Below, in pieces: positions 7,913-14,670 of a stretch of DNA of 64,000 nucleotides. The position numbers were made by a program, and so were the translations under genes. Where the stretch lies: contig CADCKR010000003.1 of assembly GCA_902802105.1 (NCBI GenBank), positions 42,205 to 106,204 on the forward strand. The letters are read 5' to 3'. Every line of letters starts with the position of its first letter. The first letter of the stretch is position 1. Below the pieces are notes generated by a model that had not been told where the DNA came from, did no database searches, and was given only the letters and a program-made list of their open reading frames with translations. The DNA comes from an uncultured Ruminococcus sp. (lineage in GTDB: Bacteria > Bacillota > Clostridia > Oscillospirales > Acutalibacteraceae).

Positions 7913-8752
7913 ATGATAGATATTCTCTTTTGCGGCAATGCCGGTGTCTTTGACGGCGTACTGACCTGTATGCTTTCCGTGATAAGGCGTACAAGCTCAC
8001 ACGAGCCGATAACACTGCACCTCTTCACAATGGATCTGTCATACCTTGACCCTAAATATACTCCTGTTACAGACGAGCAGACAGCTTTTCTTCAGGAGGT
8101 ATTGCAGGACTATAACAAAAAAAGCCGTGTCATAAGATATGATGTCACGGATCACTATAAGCAGTATTTTTCCGGCTGCCCGAACGAAGGAGCCTACTGC
8201 TCACCATATACGCTGATAAGACTGTTTGCAGACCTTATAGAGGGCATACCTGACAAGCTTCTTTATCTTGATACGGATATCATGTTCAACCGTGATATCA
8301 TGCTGCTGTGGAATACAGACATAAGCAAATACGAATACGCCGCCGCAAACGATCATTACGGAAAGTATCTCATTCATCCGAGATACATCAACGCCGGCGT
8401 GATTCTTTTCAATATGAAGCGGTGCAGAGAAACAGGTCTTTTTGAAAAGGCGCGGGGATGGATACAGCGCAAAAAGCTTACCTTTGCCGACCAGAGCGCG
8501 ATAATCCGTTCAACTACCAAAAAGAAGCTCCTGCCCCAAAGATACAACGATCAGAAATTTCTGCATAAGCATACAATTATACGTCACTTCTCCAAACGGC
8601 TTTTCTGGCTGCCATATCCGCATACGGACAATATAAAGCAATATAACGTCGAAAAGGTACACAGCGTTTTCAGATACCATCAGTTTGACGACATACTTGA
8701 TGAATATCTGAAGCTGAAGGAAGAATTCAATAAAAGGAGCCGAGATGTATGA
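7913..8752 (+). CDS. glycosyltransferase family 8 protein
   Basis: 279 residues. The GT8 fold uses a nucleotide-sugar and a metal held by the DxD motif, here D120-T-D122 in LLYLDTDIMF. The region AYCSPYTLIRLFADLI before it, and NAGVILFNMKRCRETGLF after it, are typical of GT-A family 8. The start is 2 bases past the upstream stop, and the end overlaps the next start by 4 bases (ATGA), so the three genes are translationally coupled. No signal peptide; expected to work in the cytoplasm on a membrane or soluble acceptor. The sugar is not predictable. Confidence 0.85.
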   Translation: MIDILFCGNAGVFDGVLTCMLSVIRRTSSHEPITLHLFTMDLSYLDPKYTPVTDEQTAFLQEVLQDYNKKSRVIRYDVTDHYKQYFSGCPNEGAYCSPYTLIRLFADLIEGIPDKLLYLDTDIMFNRDIMLLWNTDISKYEYAAANDHYGKYLIHPRYINAGVILFNMKRCRETGLFEKARGWIQRKKLTFADQSAIIRSTTKKKLLPQRYNDQKFLHKHTIIRHFSKRLFWLPYPHTDNIKQYNVEKVHSVFRYHQFDDILDEYLKLKEEFNKRSRDV

Positions 8753-10542
8753 ACAATAACGTAATCCCGATTTTTTACGCCTGCGATGACGCCTTCGTAA
8801 AATATACGATAGTTTCTCTCTATTCAATAATCGCAAATGCATCAAAGGATCATAAGTATCTCGTTCATATCCTGCATACCGAGATCAGCGATGAAATGAA
8901 AAGCAAGGTCTACAAGCTTGCAAACGACAATTTCGAGATCAGATTCGTTGATGTTACAGGATATCTCCGATCCATCTCTGAAAAGCTTCCTCTCAGGGAC
9001 TACTACTCAAAGACTACATACTATCGTCTGTTCATCGCCGAAATGTTTACCGACTACACCAAGGCTATATACATCGACAGCGATACTATAGTACAGGGTG
9101 ACATAAGCAAGCTCTACAGCATCGACATCAAGGATGCATACGTCGGTGCCTGCCACGAACAGGCTATGATACAGTCTGACGAGTTCGGAACCTACGTTGA
9201 AAAGGTCATCGGCATACCAAGATATAATTTCTTCAACGCAGGCCTTATGGTAATCAACTGCGAACAGTTCCGCCTGCATTTCGTGCTTGACAAGTTTGTT
9301 GATTATCTTCATTACTATACCTTTGTGGTCACTCAGGACGAGGATTACCTCAACCTTATCTGCAAGGATCACGTCTACTGGATAGATCAGCGCTGGAACA
9401 CCGAGGTATTCGGCGAGATCGCATATCCCATTGAGCAGGCAAACATGATACATTACATAATGACAAGCAAACCCTGGCACTATGAGGACTGCCGCTTCGG
9501 CGATATTTTCTGGCATTATGCAAAGCAGACCGAGGTATATGACGAGATGAAAAAGATACAGAGCAGCTATACCGATGAAGAAAAAGAGAGAGACGCAAAA
9601 TCTCAGGTCGCACTTACAGAGCTTGCAGTAAAGGAAATAAACCGTGAGGATAACTTTATGAACCGCATGAACCGCGACAAACGCGCCAAAGACCGTGTTG
9701 AGGTGCTGCACAAGATCGAGCAGTTTGAGCGTGAAGGACGCTTTGACGAGGACGTTGAGATCGACCCGCCCGGCCGTGTCCTTCTCCCTGACGATATAGA
9801 CTACATTCAGAAGAGCATAACCGACAAGATAAAAACCAAGATCGCCTTTATGATCGCACACAAGTTCGTGAACAACCTGATAAAGGACAAAAAGTTCATC
9901 ATAAAGGAAATGCGCGGTCTTGAAAACTTCCACAATCTTGAAAGCGGCGCTGTCATCACCTGCAACCACTTCAACGCATTCGACAGCTTTGCCATACAGC
10001 TTGCCTATGAGGCGGCAGATCAGCCCAACCGTTCATTCTGGAGAGTTATCCGTGAAGGCAACTACACCTCTTTCCCCGGATTCTACGGATTTCTTATGCG
10101 TCACTGCAACACACTTCCCCTATCGTCCAACCGTGACACTATGAAGAAATTCATGAGCGCCGTAAACGAGCTTATAAAGGGAGGCAACTTCGTACTGTTC
10201 TATCCTGAGCAGAGTATGTGGTGGAACTACCGCAAGCCCAAGCCGCTCAAAAGCGGCGCCTACAGCTTTGCCGTCAAGAACAATGCTCCTGTTCTTCCCT
10301 GCTTCATCACAATGAAGGATTCCGACGTTATGGGAGAGGACGGCTTCTATGTGCAGGAATACACGATACACATTTCCGAGCCGATATATCCCGACACAAC
10401 GCTTTCTCACCGCAAGAGAATAGATGACATGATGAACAGGAACTATGCCGTGTGGAAAGAGATATACGAAAACGAATACCACATTGCCCTTACCTATACC
10501 ACCGAAGCAAAGCCGGCTCAGACCGAAACAGAATCAGAATAA
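8749..10542 (+). CDS. bifunctional GT8 glycosyltransferase-PlsC acyltransferase
   Basis: 597 residues in two domains. Residues 1-265 are a GT8 glycosyltransferase with DSD at 110-112 and the C-terminal HYIMTSKPWHY motif. A charged, probably coiled linker fills 270-340. Residues 385-590 are an acyltransferase with canonical NHFNAFD (His407, Asp412) and FYPEQSM (484-490). The fusion links glycosylation and acylation, presumably of one lipid product. It starts inside the stop of the preceding GT8 gene. A bidirectional terminator follows. The domain assignment is firm; the pathway (a glycolipid or acylated cell-wall glycan) is inference. Confidence 0.85.
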   Translation: MNNNVIPIFYACDDAFVKYTIVSLYSIIANASKDHKYLVHILHTEISDEMKSKVYKLANDNFEIRFVDVTGYLRSISEKLPLRDYYSKTTYYRLFIAEMFTDYTKAIYIDSDTIVQGDISKLYSIDIKDAYVGACHEQAMIQSDEFGTYVEKVIGIPRYNFFNAGLMVINCEQFRLHFVLDKFVDYLHYYTFVVTQDEDYLNLICKDHVYWIDQRWNTEVFGEIAYPIEQANMIHYIMTSKPWHYEDCRFGDIFWHYAKQTEVYDEMKKIQSSYTDEEKERDAKSQVALTELAVKEINREDNFMNRMNRDKRAKDRVEVLHKIEQFEREGRFDEDVEIDPPGRVLLPDDIDYIQKSITDKIKTKIAFMIAHKFVNNLIKDKKFIIKEMRGLENFHNLESGAVITCNHFNAFDSFAIQLAYEAADQPNRSFWRVIREGNYTSFPGFYGFLMRHCNTLPLSSNRDTMKKFMSAVNELIKGGNFVLFYPEQSMWWNYRKPKPLKSGAYSFAVKNNAPVLPCFITMKDSDVMGEDGFYVQEYTIHISEPIYPDTTLSHRKRIDDMMNRNYAVWKEIYENEYHIALTYTTEAKPAQTETESE

Positions 10543-10585
10543 AAATTATGCTCCGACATTTTTGAGTGCCGGAGCATAATTTTTA
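10541..10585 (+). terminator. terminator of the acyltransferase/GT8 operon
   Basis: The long inverted repeat AAAAATTATGCTCCG (10541-10555) pairs with CGGAGCATAATTTTT (10570-10584), ending in a T run. It is nearly symmetric, so it can act in both directions. Confidence 0.85.
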
Positions 10586-10593
10586 TAAAACGA

Positions 10594-10619
10594 CCCGACC
10601 TCCGGATGCGGAGATCGGG
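10594..10619 (-). terminator. terminator of the Big_2 protein gene
   Basis: CCCGACCTCCG (10594-10604) pairs, with one mismatch, to CGGAGATCGGG (10609-10619) around a GATG loop; on the minus strand CGTTTTAT follows. It lies just after the stop at 10628. Confidence 0.7.
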
Positions 10620-10627
10620 CAGTATAA

Positions 10628-11701
10628 TTATTTGACAGAAACCTTGCATAATGCGACTCTGCCGGCAGCTGTTGTAACTTTAACGTAGCCTACGCCTGTC
10701 TTTATGGCTTTTACGATCCCGTTGGAATCAACAGATACGACCTTGTCATTTACAGGAGTAAATATAAGCTTTCCGGCGCTTTTGCCGTTGGGAAGAGTTG
10801 CTGTAAGAGCTGTCTTTTCGCCTTTTTTAAGGGTTATTGAAGTCTTATTCAGAGTAAGCTCTCTTGGAAGCTGCTTTACATATACTGTGCATGATGCGGT
10901 CTTGCCGTTGGGCGTTGTAGCCGTAATGACTGCCTTGCCTGACTTGTTGCCGGTGATCTTGCCGGTGGTCGGGTCAACAGAAACTGTCTTGGGGTCGCTT
11001 GATACATACTTGATGCCGTATTTTGATGCGCCCGCATCAACATTGCAGATAACATTTGAATACTGAGCAACATTCAGCGTTATGCTTTTCTTTGCCATTG
11101 TAAGCCTTTTGGGTGCCTTCTGCACGTTGACGGTAATATTTGCCTTCTGTCCGGAACCGACAGACGCCGTAATGACTGCACTGCCTGTATTCCTTGCAGC
11201 AATATTGCCGTTCTTGTCTACCCACACGACATTGCTGTCAGATGAGGTCCACTTGATATTGCCGACATATTTGGTAAGTAAATTTTTGAGCTTTACCTTC
11301 TGGCCTGCGCCGATATTGAGCAACTTCTTGCTGAAATCAAGAGTTACCTCCGGAATTTTCACAACAATATCCGGCTCTATCTTCGCACCGCCCGGAAGGG
11401 TTATGCTCACCTTTGCAGTACCTGTGCTTCCTGCCTTTACAATGCCGTTGTCCTTGGTAACAGTGCTGTTCACGTCACCCGTAACAGTGAGCGAAAGCCC
11501 CGGGATAAGCTTTGATTTAAGTGTCGGCAGTGAAAAAGTACTCGTTTTTACGGCAGATGACGGCGTACCGTCAAAGCTGATGCTCACATCCTCAAAAGTA
11601 TTGGTCTTTACTGCTGCCGATGCAGTAACCGATGCCGTACATCCTGTGATGGTAAGAGCTGCAAGAATTGCTGAAACCGTCCTTTTAAATGATTTTTTCA
11701 T
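10628..11701 (-). CDS. secreted protein of Big_2 immunoglobulin-like domains
   Basis: 357 residues. The N-terminus is a signal sequence (KK, then a hydrophobic stretch to residue 20); ITGC at 18-21 fits a lipobox, so it may be a lipoprotein, but ASA at 28-30 would also suit signal peptidase I. The rest is a series of bacterial Ig-like group 2 repeats, each with a (W/V)xSSDxxVxxVDxxGxxxA-type core (for example KWTSSDSNVVWVDKNGNI). Such domains form stalks or adhesins at the surface. No catalytic domain, sortase motif or dockerin is seen. Promoter at 11809-11837. Its neighbour at 11943 is built from the same domains. Confidence 0.8.
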   Translation of the reverse strand: MKKSFKRTVSAILAALTITGCTASVTASAAVKTNTFEDVSISFDGTPSSAVKTSTFSLPTLKSKLIPGLSLTVTGDVNSTVTKDNGIVKAGSTGTAKVSITLPGGAKIEPDIVVKIPEVTLDFSKKLLNIGAGQKVKLKNLLTKYVGNIKWTSSDSNVVWVDKNGNIAARNTGSAVITASVGSGQKANITVNVQKAPKRLTMAKKSITLNVAQYSNVICNVDAGASKYGIKYVSSDPKTVSVDPTTGKITGNKSGKAVITATTPNGKTASCTVYVKQLPRELTLNKTSITLKKGEKTALTATLPNGKSAGKLIFTPVNDKVVSVDSNGIVKAIKTGVGYVKVTTAAGRVALCKVSVK

Positions 11702-11808
11702 AGATATTCCTCCATTTGGTTTTATTGTACAGGAACTGGCACTTATCGAAGCCTCCGCAGATCCGCAGGGGTCTGGATAAGCAGCATCATTCCCTTACCA
11801 CTGCTATA

Positions 11809-11837
11809 ATTATACACCAACATTTGCGGATTGTTAA
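11809..11837 (-). promoter_or_regulatory. promoter of the Big_2 protein gene
   Basis: TTAACA (11832-11837) and TATAAT (11809-11814) with 17 bases between, on the minus strand, about 110 bases before the ATG. Confidence 0.7.
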
Positions 11838-11891
11838 TATACAAAGGCAATTAAATGTATAATGCTGTCATGAATTTTTCAACAATAAAAT

Positions 11892-11923
11892 AGAACCGCA
11901 GACATTTTGTTATCTGCGGTTTT
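11892..11923 (-). terminator. probable terminator of the LRR/Big_2 gene
   Basis: A perfect 9-bp stem, AACCGCAGA/TCTGCGGTT (11894-11902 and 11913-11921), lies 20 bases after the stop; the T tract on the minus strand is broken (CTATTTTATTG). Confidence 0.6.
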
Positions 11924-11942
11924 ATGATCAAACGAATAGTTT

Positions 11943-13370
11943 TTACTTTACAGCCTTTACTCTGCACCTTACAGCTTTTCCGTCAGGTGTCTTGGCGGTG
12001 ATGATGACAGTGCCGGCGGCCTTGGCAGTCAGCTTGCCCTTGACTACAGATATCACCTTTGAATTTGATGAATACCACTTTACATCGTTTGCTGTTGCGC
12101 TGCCTGTAACATCAACATAAAGCTCTGCGGTTGTGCCGACCTTCATCAGATATCCCATTATAATCGTGGTAACAGGCTCTGTTACAGTTACCTTGCAGGC
12201 GGCTGTCTTGCCGTTGGCGGTCTTTGCAGTTATGGTAGCTGTGCCCTTTGCCTTTGCGGTGACCTTGCCGTTTACAACAGAAGCGACCTTACTGTCGGAG
12301 GATGTCCATGTTACAGTCTTGACGGTGGCATTTGTCGGCGCGATCGTTGCTGTAAGTGTCTCGGATTTTCCTTTTTCAAGTGTAAGGCTTGTCTTGTTCA
12401 GCTTGACGCTTGTCGGTGATACCTGCACAGTCACCTTGCAGGCGGCTGTCTTGCCGTTGGCAGTCTTGGCGGTTATGGTAGCTGTACCAACAGCTTTTGC
12501 AGTCACCTTGCCGTTTACAACAGTTGCTACCTTGGTGTTTGATGAGGTCCATGTTACTTTTTTATCGGTAACATTTGCCGGCGCGATCGTTGCAGCAAGT
12601 GTCGCTGATTTTCCTTTTTCAAGTGTAAGGCTTGTTTTGCTGAGTTTTACAGCGGTTGCCTTGATTATCGGTATTTGCTTGAATACATAGCCGTAGCCAC
12701 TGTGGGCTATAACAAACTTATGTGCCTCAGAACCGTAATGGGCATGGATCACAGCATTCTTAGGAACATCAGTATGCAGTTTAAGATTATCATTATATAC
12801 CCAGAGATCCTGTATTCCACTGTCACAAAAAGCATCATGACCAACCTCGCTGACAGAAGCAGGAAGTATCAGCTTTTTAAGAGCGTAGCATTCCCAAAAT
12901 GCATACTCGCCTATGCTCGTTACCGTTTCCGGGATATTCAGCGATCCCATGTCGTAAAAATCACAAAAAGCCCCGCATCCGATAGTTTTCAATCCTTTGG
13001 GCAGTGTCACGGATGTTACACGGCAATGCGTATCCCAATCATCATCATCGTAATAGAAATGATCACCGAGCAGTATATTATCATATTTAGAGTCATCCGA
13101 ACCCTCAATACCGGTAACCTTGAAGCCATCAAGCTTTGCCGGTATCACCAGTTTTGTGTCAACTCCGGTATAGCCGTAAATAATAACGCTTTTGCCGGTC
13201 TTGTCGGCCGAATCGGTCTTGTACCTGAAATCACCGTATGTGGCAGCGTTTACCTGAACAGATGCAAAGCTTTCGGCAACCGGCTGGAAAAACGCACAGG
13301 CACCGAACATCACGGCACCTGCCAAAGATACAGAAAGTATCTTTTTGCAGAGTTTTGTCATTTTCTTCAT
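11943..13370 (-). CDS. secreted BspA-type LRR protein with three Big_2 domains
   Basis: 475 residues from the ATG at 13370. That start is chosen because GGAGGAA lies 7 bases upstream; a longer frame from 13391 would place the ribosome site inside the gene. A signal peptide (about residues 1-40, ending near VNAA) leads into a BspA/LRR_5 region with a TSVTLPKGLKTIGCGAF repeat unit, followed by three Ig-like group 2 domains. Two of these are close copies at DNA level (12181-12660). No anchor motif is visible, so retention at the surface is unexplained. Likely an adhesin or surface scaffold. Promoter at 13409-13437. Confidence 0.85.
   Translation of the reverse strand: MKKMTKLCKKILSVSLAGAVMFGACAFFQPVAESFASVQVNAATYGDFRYKTDSADKTGKSVIIYGYTGVDTKLVIPAKLDGFKVTGIEGSDDSKYDNILLGDHFYYDDDDWDTHCRVTSVTLPKGLKTIGCGAFCDFYDMGSLNIPETVTSIGEYAFWECYALKKLILPASVSEVGHDAFCDSGIQDLWVYNDNLKLHTDVPKNAVIHAHYGSEAHKFVIAHSGYGYVFKQIPIIKATAVKLSKTSLTLEKGKSATLAATIAPANVTDKKVTWTSSNTKVATVVNGKVTAKAVGTATITAKTANGKTAACKVTVQVSPTSVKLNKTSLTLEKGKSETLTATIAPTNATVKTVTWTSSDSKVASVVNGKVTAKAKGTATITAKTANGKTAACKVTVTEPVTTIIMGYLMKVGTTAELYVDVTGSATANDVKWYSSNSKVISVVKGKLTAKAAGTVIITAKTPDGKAVRCRVKAVK
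12181..12660 (-). repeat. tandem duplication of a Big_2 domain
   Basis: The 240-bp segments 12181-12420 and 12421-12660 are direct repeats, sharing blocks such as TTGCAGGCGGCTGTCTTGCC and CGATCGTTGC, in frame within the LRR/Big_2 gene. A recent domain duplication. Confidence 0.85.
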
Positions 13371-13408
13371 TTTTTCTTCCTCCAAATTCAATAATATGGT
13401 ATATTATT

Positions 13409-13437
13409 ATTGTATAACAATAAAATTCACTTGTCAA
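13409..13437 (-). promoter_or_regulatory. promoter of the LRR/Big_2 gene
   Basis: TTGACA (13432-13437) and TACAAT (13409-13414) with a 17-base spacer on the minus strand, about 40 bases before the ATG. Confidence 0.75.
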
Positions 13438-13499
13438 TATCAAAAATTTTTTTGGATTTTTGAGCCTGTGATATTATATGATCTTTAACTTAACGTGAA

Positions 13500-13765
13500 A
13501 GAAGCCCCCCGCCCTTAGGTGGCGGGATGAACTGCCCGTCAGCCGCAAGGCTGACTTTTCCCTTGACAAAATAAATATATGTTGCTAAAATATATCATAG
13601 AGATTTCCAAAAGTTGTACGTAAGATAACATTACCGCAGGGAGTACGGGAAGGGTTTGCCTCATAAAAAACCATAGTCTCGGAAACTGATGCCTGTAAAA
13701 TGAGATCCCTTGCAGGGTTGAGCGGATCAAAGGAAACTGCCGCTTCTATAAGCGGTGAGTACTTC
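13500..13765 (+). mobile_element. possible IS200/IS605-type end relic
   Basis: Three hairpins stand in a gene-free stretch. CCCGCC/GGCGGG (13508-13526) follows GAAGCC and is followed by GATGAAC. GTCAGCC/GGCTGAC (about 13538-13555) has a GCAA loop. CCGCTT/AAGCGG (13740-13755) is followed by TGAGTACTTCAC. Subterminal hairpins of this shape next to GAAGCCCCC- and GTACTTCAC-like text are usual at IS200/IS605 right ends and their guide RNAs. Short frames in between show no recognisable transposase motif. This is a resemblance only. Confidence 0.3.
13563..13591 (+). promoter_or_regulatory. sigma-A promoter without an assigned gene
   Basis: TTGACA (13563-13568) and TAAAAT (13586-13591) with 17 bases between. 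It points right into 180 bases without a recognisable frame. It may drive a small RNA or give a longer leader to the acidic protein gene. Confidence 0.6.
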
Positions 13766-13771
13766 ACATAG

Positions 13772-13800
13772 TTGACTTATTTGTGCGGATATGATAAAAT
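13772..13800 (+). promoter_or_regulatory. promoter of the acidic membrane protein gene
   Basis: TTGACT (13772-13777) and TAAAAT (13795-13800) with a 17-base spacer, 50 bases before the ATG at 13852. Confidence 0.7.
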
Positions 13801-13851
13801 AGCTTAGTTAGTTGTTGAATTTTTATTTTTGATGAAAGGAGCAATATATTT

Positions 13852-14472
13852 ATGTCCAAGAAGAAGAATGCTTCTGAGGCAAATAATGCAGAGACCATCG
13901 AGGAGGTAACAACTGCAGCAGAGGCAGCAGAAGAAGAAACCAAAGCAGCAGAAACAGCTGAACCGGCAGAAACAGCCGAGCCGGCTGAAGCAGAAGCACC
14001 CAAGGATGCAGAAGCACCGGAAGCAGAGCCTGAAACTGAAACCAAAGAGGAAGCAGCAGCTAAGGATGCCGAGGAGGATGCCGAATGTCCTGTATGCAGC
14101 GATTGTGACGAGTGTGTATTTGATACGGACTGTGAGGAATTCGTTAATGAGGACAGCGACAAAAATCTCTTCGCTCTCGTAACAAAGATAGTCACAAAGC
14201 TCAGAAGCAGAATAGCCGAAGCCAAGACAGCTCACTGCAAATGCGCAGATAAGGCTCAGGCAGAGGATGAGCAGGAGGACGACGGCACAAACGAGATAGC
14301 TCTTGACAGCGATGACATCATACTTGACGATGATATAATCGCAGAGCTTCGTGAGCAGGAAAGACGCGAGGAGCTCAAGAAAAAGGTTATCGTGGGCGCA
14401 GCAGGTGCTGCAGCTGCATTCGTTGTACTCTCACTGATAGCAAAGTCCTGCAAGAAAAAGAAAAAGAACTGA
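13852..14472 (+). CDS. acidic Ala/Glu-rich protein with a C-terminal membrane anchor
   Basis: 206 residues, family not recognised. Residues 8-80 are low-complexity Ala-Glu-Thr-Pro. A cysteine cluster follows (CPVCSDCDEC near 82-91, then DTDCEEF and HCKC) that could bind a metal. Then comes an Asp/Glu-rich stretch, and a single membrane span near residues 181-198 ends in a lysine tail (CKKKKKN). With no N-terminal signal it should be a tail-anchored protein facing the cytoplasm. A GAAAGGAG site and a promoter precede it, and a strong terminator follows, so it is a single-gene unit. Real gene, function unknown. Confidence 0.75.
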   Translation: MSKKKNASEANNAETIEEVTTAAEAAEEETKAAETAEPAETAEPAEAEAPKDAEAPEAEPETETKEEAAAKDAEEDAECPVCSDCDECVFDTDCEEFVNEDSDKNLFALVTKIVTKLRSRIAEAKTAHCKCADKAQAEDEQEDDGTNEIALDSDDIILDDDIIAELREQERREELKKKVIVGAAGAAAAFVVLSLIAKSCKKKKKN

Positions 14473-14497
14473 TCTTTTAAGCTAAAAGATATTACAC

Positions 14498-14543
14498 ATC
14501 GGACATGGTACCGTTTTACGGCAATACCATGTCCGATTTTTAT
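14498..14543 (+). terminator. terminator of the acidic protein gene
   Basis: A 13-bp perfect stem, ATCGGACATGGTA/TACCATGTCCGAT (14498-14510 and 14525-14537), followed by TTTTATTT. Confidence 0.9.
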
Positions 14544-14568
14544 TTCCGTGAGGCTCTGCGTGCAGAGG

Positions 14569-14597
14569 TTGACAAACGGGTCAAATAGTGAGATAAT
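14569..14597 (+). promoter_or_regulatory. valS promoter
   Basis: TTGACA (14569-14574) and GATAAT (14592-14597) with a 17-base spacer. The leader to the valS ATG is only about 70 bases, too short for a T-box. Confidence 0.8.
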
Positions 14598-14670
14598 AGC
14601 GATATGACGCAAGTATATGGTTGCAGAAAAAGACTGTAACGGAACATAAACGACTTCGGAGGAATAAAAA

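Noticed and set aside
9007-9969. 320-residue open frame on the minus strand
   Set aside because: It lies wholly antisense to the GT8-acyltransferase gene, whose domains are clear, and has no ribosome site or recognisable family.
13539-13767. Two 60-residue minus-strand frames that might be a transposase tail
   Set aside because: No TnpB motif (DED residues or zinc cysteines) is seen, so only a possible element end is reported.
13764-14235. Two Ser/Ala- and Cys/Phe-rich minus-strand frames
   Set aside because: They mirror the low-complexity Ala-Glu codons of the acidic protein, which has promoter, ribosome site and terminator on the plus strand.
14541-14670. T-box before valS
   Set aside because: The leader between promoter and ATG is about 70 bases and lacks the T-box sequence. 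A T-box is present only before tyrS.
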